Assembly (NCBI RefSeq): GCF_022539505.1
Contig: NC_061511.1
Location: 37,747,144 to 37,811,143 of the forward strand
Reading direction: 5' to 3'
DNA: 64,000 nt
From: Lolium rigidum
Taxonomy: Eukaryota > Streptophyta > Magnoliopsida > Poales > Poaceae
The notes beneath the pieces are model-generated. The model saw only the letters and a program-made list of their open reading frames with translations. It was not told the origin of the DNA and made no database searches. This document shows, piece by piece, positions 57,216 through 64,000 of this stretch. Both the position numbers and the translations under genes were made by a program. The first letter of the stretch is position 1, and every line of letters starts with the position of its first letter.

Positions 57216-58410
57216 CTAGGGCATGTTGATCGACGCACATGTCTTCCTGATCTCGCCCTCGGCACTGGTCTTCACCCCGATGTAGCCCATCTTCACCATG
57301 GCATCTTCAAAGTCATGGTACCACGCGAGTGGGCCTAAGAACTTGCCACCCAAAAAGGGAAGGTTACCGGCATAGAACTCCACCAGGTCCTCGGTTTGCG
57401 AGGACGTGGTGAGCGACGCGTCGGAGTTGAAGAGCACATCGCGGCTCATGACGTTCTTGTAGTACTGGTTGTCCAACCTGTCGGGGGTCACAGCATCCTG
57501 CGGCACGTTTACGCTGCTGCCGGCGCTGCAGGTCGCGGTCAGCTGCCCGGCGAGCTTGGGTTCCATGGCGGTGCTGGAGTTGGCGGCCGGCGGGAGGCGG
57601 TCGGGGAAGGAGGAGCAGGCTGAGCGTCCGATGGAGTGCGCGCCGGAAAGCACGACCATTTCGTTCTGGTTGAGCCCCTTGGCGGCGAATATGGCCGTGG
57701 TCAGGGCGAGGTCCCCGAAGGGCGGCGGCAGGTTCTGGAAGGTGTCGTTGGCGCGCGATACTTTCCCGTCGTACCGGCCGGCCGGCACACGGTAGTTGAT
57801 CCTGCCGTAGCTCAGGTTGTAGCTGGCGTCGCGGCCGGCGAAGGCGACGATGTCGGCGCACGAGACGATGCCTGGGCAGTGCTTCTCGACTTTAGCCTTT
57901 GCCTCCTCAATCAGTTCGAAGCCACGCAGGCTGAGGTTGGGGACAGCCGTCCTCTCCGTGTCCGTGCCGCTGAGCAGGACGGAGCCGTCGCAGCCCTGGG
58001 AGAACCACGCCAACGTACGGACAACATTTGTGAGCCAGCTACTCTAATTACGTACCTTACATTTCATGCACAAACTACATATACGAAGAATACTGCAAGA
58101 AATGAATGTACGTGTTGGTACCTCGACGAAGCAGTCGTGGAAGAAGAGGCGTATAAGCCCGGCCTTCTCGCCGGCGGTGGCTTTCTCCACGACCTCCCTC
58201 ACGATCTCCTCCGCCCGAGGGCACTTGTCGTTGTCGGCATAGTAGCCGACCTTGAGCCCAGAGGCAGGGCTCAGCGGAGGACAAGCCGGTGGGAGCGGAT
58301 AGGGCGCTAGGATCCGGGGGTGGAAAGCCGTAGCCGGCATAGATTGGAAATTCGCAGGACACGGCGCCGAGCAAGGAGGCGAGCACGGCGAGAACGGCAA
58401 GCTTGGCCAT
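57216..58410 (-). pseudogene. Class III peroxidase copy C, exon 1 frameshift
   Basis: Exon 1 is 58410-58122 (289 bp against 291 in copy B) and exon 2 is 57995-57216, with the same intron borders. Exon 2 is intact and differs from copy B at five residues (for example KVEKH, SYNLS, TTAIF, NVMSR, SINMP). It retains [12 protein letters not shown], the proximal GAHSIG and all cysteines. Exon 1 keeps the signal peptide and, in a shifted frame, [10 protein letters not shown]. Two bases are missing near 58304-58305: copies A and B have AGGGCACGCT where C has AGGGCGCT. The frame is lost after about codon 35 (PPPDPSA), before both catalytic exon-1 residues, and runs to a stop inside the intron. As assembled it cannot make the enzyme from its normal start. 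A base-calling error in this GC-rich spot is possible. Confidence 0.88.
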
Positions 58411-58491
58411 CTTCCTACCTAGCTTCCTGCTCGGGTCTTGGGGTTTGCTCGAGAGAAGATGGGATGAAGCAAACTTGCTGTTTTGCATGTG

Positions 58492-58499
58492 TATTTATA
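58492..58499 (-). promoter_or_regulatory. TATA box of peroxidase C
   Basis: TATAAATA on the minus strand, 82 bp from the ATG, in the same context as copy B. The promoter shows no obvious damage, so a transcript may still be made. Confidence 0.78.
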
Positions 58500-59345
58500 G
58501 CCGTACCACAGGTGAACTTACTTTTGCAGCGGATGTTTGTTGGTTAGTCAACTAGCCAGCTGGGAACCGTGGTGCATGCGAACGCACAAACAAACAAGCT
58601 GATGTGCGTGCATCGCGGCGGCATCAGCTTCATTGCTCCTCCATTATGCATAATGCGACTACCTGTCCAGGTTCGATTTGCGTACATGACTTGCGTTGAC
58701 ACTCGAACACGTATTACAAATTATACTCGACGTGCATGGAACCTAAACATGTGCAATTAACCAGTTAACCAACGGCTGGTGCATTACGACAGGAAGTTTC
58801 CCGGCCATCCATGCATGTGGAACTAACTACCTGTCGACAGGAAGTTCCTGGGCAGAGAAAAGACGTACGTAGAAGATGCACCCAATTATCGTCCAAACAA
58901 AGGAAACCGGCACGCCGCCGTCGCCAGCGCACGTCAAATCCGAGTCCTTCAAGGGAGACTCTACAAGTGAAAACTGCCGACTCGGCTGACCGCAAGGCTC
59001 CTTCCACCATCTCCTCTGCATGGACGTGTTTGGTATCCTGGATGGACCTTGGCTCGCATCGGCCCAACAATTTTCGATCCGTTTGGTTGCCTGCAGGCCG
59101 CTGCGTTGTTGCATGAACAGGGTCTCAAAACACCTCTGGGACAGGCTCTGGAGGAACGCCCGGAATGGTAGTTTTCTTGGAGCTAGGCCCATTGCGGCCA
59201 GAAGGCTGCACGCGTGGGGAAGGGAGACGGAAACGCCGCGTCCATTCGGGAACACGCGCCATAATTAGCCTTACCGCTCCCCTCTCCTTCCTCTCATTCG
59301 TGACTTCACTCTCACTACCCCAAACTATCACATCACCAGGCGGTT
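58500..59345. other. Peroxidase C upstream region
   Basis: Counterpart of 9252-10050. Compared with copy B it has small indels (for example CTGTCGACAGG at 58831). No gene is recognised. Confidence 0.6.
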
Positions 59346-60442
59346 TGATGTCTACGCACGCTTCTATTCTTGTAGACAGTGTTGGGCCTCCAAGTGCAGA
59401 GCTTTGTAGAACAACAGCAAGTTTCGCTTAAGTGGATCACCCAAGGTTTATCGAACTCAGGGAGGTAGAGGTCAAAGATATCCCTCTCAAGCAACCCTGC
59501 AATTACGATACAAGAAGTCTCTTGTGTCCCCAACACACCCAATACACTTGTCAGGTGTATAGGTGCACTAGTTCGGCGAAGAGATAGTGAAATACAAGTA
59601 ATATGGATGATTGTAAGTAGTAAATGCAATCCGAAATAAAAATGGTAGCAATCAAACATGTAGCAGAACTGGTTGTAAACGGTGTTTCAATGCTTGGAAA
59701 CAAGACCTAGGGATCATACTTTCACTAGTGGACACTCTCAACAATGATGTCATAATTGAATACATAGATATTATCACTTCACTATGCTACTCTGAACCAC
59801 TCTCCGGTTTGATAATAAACACAAATTCATTGCGTAGGGCTGCATAAGCGCTCCTTAAAGTTCGTATTCCCAATCTATGGACACCACACGTTGTCACTTT
59901 GAGCATACAAAGATGGTACTAACTAGACACCACAATTCATAAATATTTCTATAAATAAAGCTTAAAAAACTAACACGGTGTGCATACTGTCACCTTCACA
60001 CCGTTGGATATGGTGTCCCCGGAGATCACATAATAAAACTACTTGAGTAGCACAATAGTTGAAGAATAACATCTACTTATTTAACTAGATTACAAAGCCC
60101 ATGATCACATAAAGATCATACATGGAGAGATAGATAGACCACATAGCTACCGGTAAAGACCTCAGCCTCGGGGGAGAACTACTCACTCCTCATCGTGGAA
60201 GTCAGCAATGGCGATGAAGATGGCAGTGAAATCGATGGAGATGGCTCCGGGGGCAATTCCCCGTCCCGGCAGGGTGCCAGAACAGAGACTTCTATCCCCC
60301 GGATCTTGTCTTCGGCGGCGGCGGAGCTACAGAACTTTTCGTGGGCGGAGGCTTATTCATTTAGGGTTTTTGCGTCAGGATGTATTTATAGGCGGAAGGG
60401 CGATGTCGGTGGAGGCTAGGGGGGCCCACACCACCCCTAGGC
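59346..60442 (-). mobile_element. Gypsy-type LTR fragment
   Basis: Begins TGATGTCTACGCACGC, the inverted end of the LTR family at 13831-20471, and follows it for about 1.1 kb with more divergence (a related subfamily). It is cut at 60442 by an Angela-type LTR. The remainder should lie beyond the window, so I cannot tell solo LTR from full element. Confidence 0.82.
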
Positions 60443-63259
60443 TGTAGGGATTCGTAGCATAGAAAACAAAAAATTTCCTACCGCAAGAACGAATAACAAG
60501 CCAAGATCCAATCTAGTAGATGGTAGCAACGAGAAGATCATGAGACTAACCCTCAAAGATTTCCAAAGCCTACGAGATTAGATCTCGTTGTTGATGTAGT
60601 CGATCACTTGCCGCTTCCAAAAAGCGTAGAAGATCTTGACGGTGCCACAATCGGGCAGCACCTCCGTACTCGGTCACACGTTCGGTGTTGATGACGACGT
60701 CCTTCTCCCCGTTCCAGCGGGCAGCGGAAGTAGTAGATCCTCCTCGGAATCCCGACAGCACGACGGCATGGTGGCGGTGGTGGTGGAGATCTCCGGCAGG
60801 GCTTCGCCTAAGCCGTGCGGGAGAGAGGTGGAGGAGGGGGTGGTGCTAGGGTTTGGGAGAGAGGGAGGGGTGCGGCCAAGGACAGGCTTGAAGTGGCCGG
60901 CCAGCCCCCCTCTCCTCCTCTTTATATAGGTGGAATCCCTAGGGTTTGCCCAAAAGATCTGAATAAGACCCCAATTCAAAAACTGCCATATGGACGAAAC
61001 CTAGAGGGACAGGGACTCTCCCTTTCCCCCTTGCTTGGCCGGCCAAGGTGGTGGAGTCCACCATGGACTCCATCCTCCCACTTGGTTGGCTGGTTAGGGT
61101 TTGTGGAATCCTTCCGGGACTCCACCTTCCATGGTGATTTCTTCCGGAAAGTTCTAGAACGTTCTAGCACCTTCCATAAATGCACCGGATCATTTCCAAA
61201 CTTGGAAAGTGACTTCCTATATATGAATCTTATTCTCCGGACCATTCCGGACCTCCTCGTGATGTCCTGGATCCCATCCGAGACTCCAAACAACATTCGA
61301 ACTCCATTCCATATTCCATATCTACTTAAAACGACATCAAACCTTAAGTGTGTCACCCTACGGTTCCTGAACTATGCAGACATGGTTGAGACTCCTCTCC
61401 GACCAATAACCAATAGCGGGATCTGGAGATCCATAATGGCTCCCACACATTCAACGATGCTTGTGATGGTAAAGCACACGTCCGTTGGGAACCCCAAGAG
61501 GAAGGTGTGATGCGTACAGCAGCAAGTTTTCCCTCAGTAAGAAACCAAGTTTATCGAACCAGTAGGAGATGAAGGCCACGTGAAGGTTGTTGGTGGAGGA
61601 GTGTAGTGCGGCGCAACACCAGGGATTCCGGCGCCAACGTGGAACCTGCACAACACAATCAAAATACTTTGCCCCAACTTAACAGTGAGGTTGTCAATCT
61701 CACCGGCTTGCTGTAAACAAAGGATTAAACGTATGGTGTGGAGAATGATGTTTGTTTGCAAAGAATAGCAGAGAACAATGATTGCAGTAGATTGTATTTC
61801 AGATGTAAAAGAATAGACCGGGGTCCACAGTTCACTAGTGGTGTCTCTCCAATAAGATAAATAGCATGTTGGGTGAACAAATTATAGTTGGGCAATTGAC
61901 AAATAGAGAGGGCATAACAATGCACATACATATCATGATGACTAATATGAGATTTACTTAGGGCATTACGACAAAGAACATAGACCGCTATCCAGCATGC
62001 ATCTATGCCTAAAAAGTCCACCTTCGGGTTAGCATCCGCACCCCTTCCAGTATTAAGTTGCAAACAACATACAATTGCATTAAGTACTTTGCGTAATGTA
62101 AACAATACAAATATCCTTAGACAAAGCATTGATGTTTTATCCCTAGTGGCAACAGCACATCCACAACCTTAGAACTTTCTGTCACTGTCCCAGATTCAAT
62201 GGAGGCATGAACCTACTATCTAGCATAAATACCCCCTCTTGGAATTACAAGTATCAACTTGGCCAGAGCCTCTACTAGCAACGGAGAGCATGCAAGATCA
62301 TAAACAACACATATATGATAGATCGATAATCAACTTGACATAGTATTCCATATTCATCGGATCCCAACAAACACAACATGTAGCATTACAATAAGATGAT
62401 CTTGATCATGATAGGCAGCTCACAAGATCTAAACATGATAGCACAAGAGGAGAAGACAACCATCTAGCTACTGCTATGGACCCATAGTCCAAGGATGAAC
62501 TACTCACGCATCAGTCCGGAGGCGGGCATGGTGGTGTAGAGCCCTCCGGTGATGATTCCCCTCTCCGGCAGGGTGCCGGAGGCGATCTTCAGAATCCCCC
62601 GAGATGGGATTGACGGCGGCGGCGTCTCCGTAACTTTTCTCGTATCGTGGCTCTCGGTACTAGGGTTTTGGCGATGGAGAGAATAAATAGGCGAAGGGGC
62701 AAAGTCGTGGGACGCTCGAGGGGCCCACCCCATAGGGCGGCGCGGCCAAGGGTGGGGCCGTGCCCCCCTAGGGTGTGGCCGCCTTGTCGCCCCTCTTCGT
62801 CTCCTCTTCTGACTTCTGGAAGGCTCCGTGGAAAATAAGACCGTGGGCTTTTGTTTCGTCCAATTCCGAGAATATTTCCTGTGTAGGATTTCTGAAACCA
62901 AAAACAGCGAGAAAACGAGAACCGGCGCTTCGGCATCTTGTTAATAGGTTAGTGCCAGAAAATGCATCAAAATGATATAAAGTGTATATAAAACATGTGA
63001 GTATTGTCATAAAACTAGCATGGAACATAAGAAATTATAGATACGTTTGAGACGTATCAAATGATAACTTAGTGATCGATTGAACCAATTACATAAAATA
63101 CCAATTCCCTTTGTCACGCGATAATTTACTTGCCCGAGGTTCGATCATCGGTATCTCCATACCTTGTTCAACCTCGTTACAGATAAGTACTCTTTACTCG
63201 TACTGTGGTATGTCATCTCTTGTGATCTTAATCACATGCTTGCAAGCTAATCAGACGAC
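60443..63259 (-). mobile_element. Angela/BARE1/WIS-type LTR, interrupted and cut at its inner end
   Basis: TGTAGGGATTCGTAGCATAG at 60443 matches the end of the Angela-type LTR at 30663. It runs to 61457, is interrupted by a solo LTR (61458-63059) and resumes at 63060 (GATAACTTAGTGATCGATTG) to 63259, where another LTR enters. The remaining third is not in the window. Confidence 0.87.
61458..63059 (-). mobile_element. Solo LTR (1.6 kb) nested in the Angela-type LTR
   Basis: TGCTTGTGATGGTAAAGCAC at the left and ...GTTTGAGACGTATCA at the right. 1602 bp, related to the LTR of 33641-40366. Flanked by AACGA (61453-61457) and AATGA (63060-63064), a 5-bp target duplication with one mismatch. The parent Angela sequence reads CAACGATAACTT, so the left copy is the original form. 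Confidence 0.85.
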
Positions 63260-64000
63260 TGATGTCTACGCACGCTTCTATTCCTGTAGACAGTGTTGGG
63301 CCTCCAAGAGCAGAGGTTTGTAGAACAGCAGCAAGTTTCCCTTAAGTGAATCACCAAAGGTTTATCGAACTCAGGGAGGTAGAGGTCAAAGATATCCCTC
63401 TCAAGCAACCCTGCAATTAAGATACAAGAAGTCTCTTGTGTCCCCAACACACCTAATACACTTGTCGGATGTATAGGTGCACTAGTTCGGCGAAGAGATA
63501 GTGAAATACAAGTAATATGGATGATTGTAAGTAGTAATTGCAATCTGAAATAAAAATGGCAGCAAGCAAACATGTAGCAGAACTTGTTGGAAACGGTGTT
63601 TCAATGCTTAGAAATAAGGCCTAGGGATCATACTTTCACTAGTGGACACTCTCAACAATGATCACATAACTGAATAAATAAATGCTACTCTTAAACACTC
63701 TCTTGTTGGATAACAAACACCATTCATTGTGTAGGGCTACAAAGCACACCTCAAGCCGGAGTAAACAAGCTCCACAACTTCATAAAGGAATCACACACGA
63801 TGCGCACACTGTCACCATCACACCGTGGAGAGTGAATCCGGAGTTCATATTAAAGTAACCTCTAGAGTGCATAATAGACCGTTGCAATTTAGACCGAGTA
63901 CTAACATAGCATACACACTCGTCAACAATAGCTATGAAAGGGGGAATAGATCACATCAATACTATCATAGTAATAGTTAACTTCATAATCTACAAGAGAT
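63260..64000 (-). mobile_element. Gypsy-type LTR, cut by the window edge
   Basis: TGATGTCTACGCACGC at 63260, then 740 bp closely matching the inverted 3' portion of the LTR at 13831-15357 (TTTGACCTCTACCTCCC and GATTGCAATTACTACTT blocks). Inserted in the Angela-type LTR at AGACGAC. Confidence 0.88.

Larger units (their letters stand above)
56131..59346. repeat. Palindrome 2, right arm, distal piece (peroxidase C unit)
   Basis: Inverted copy of about 9252-12415, from the LINE A target duplication through the peroxidase C 3' flank, gene and upstream region to CGGTTT at 59346, where an LTR takes over. Confidence 0.92.

Overview
ORGANISM AND OVERALL NATURE. The window reads as nuclear DNA of a Triticeae grass (wheat, barley, rye or a close relative). 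The evidence is solo LTRs with Angela/BARE1/WIS-type ends, several Gypsy-type LTR elements with TGATACGTCTCC ends, very large CACTA transposons with TTTGCCGTGTG subterminal repeats, two grass-type LINEs, and an intron-containing class III peroxidase with a plant secretory signal. Roughly nine tenths is transposable-element sequence. The only host gene family is a secreted class III peroxidase: an edge-truncated copy A (1-187, minus), an apparently intact copy B (10140-11336, plus) and a copy C broken by a 2-bp deletion (58410-57216, minus). Two runs of exactly 100 N (4228-4327, 28592-28691) are scaffold gaps and split the window into three contigs.

LAYOUT. 1-502: start of peroxidase A and its promoter. 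503-9250: a large palindrome (arms 503-4211 and 5561-9250) centred on CACTA-1 (1601-8152), whose transposase-accessory gene (TnpA type) is present as two inverted copies. 9251-12593: peroxidase B with flanks. 12594-28591: CACTA-2, with subterminal repeats, a 670-bp tandem repeat split by a 6.6-kb LTR element (13831-20471), a GC-rich leader, a 200-bp imperfect hairpin, a TnpD gene that has lost its catalytic core, and TnpA split by a solo LTR (25627-27139). After the second gap, 28692-28872 continues at 56131-59346 as an inverted copy of 9252-12589, including peroxidase C. Inside that arm sits a nest about 27 kb long: LINE A (minus, 15-bp target duplication) contains an Angela-type solo LTR and LINE B (plus). 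LINE B contains a gag-only LTR element (33641-40366) and a 4.6-kb solo LTR (44965-49577). 59346-64000 is another stack of nested LTRs.

HOW IT FITS TOGETHER. Peroxidase B lies between the right terminus of CACTA-1 (8152) and the left terminus of CACTA-2 (12594), a reversed-ends arrangement. On both sides the CACTA element sits at the centre of a palindrome whose flanks are inverted copies up to the element end, with no direct target duplication. This is compatible with inverted duplication of a peroxidase segment by aberrant CACTA transposition. It is also compatible with a scaffolding error, because both gaps fall where the palindromes turn. A solo LTR shared by two of the three TnpA copies, and absent from the third, gives an independent marker of copy relationships.

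LIMITS. Element family names are given only where the ends are recognisable. No alignment or database search was run. Recurrent CAG to CGAG insertions suggest that some frameshifts in repeats may be base-calling errors.
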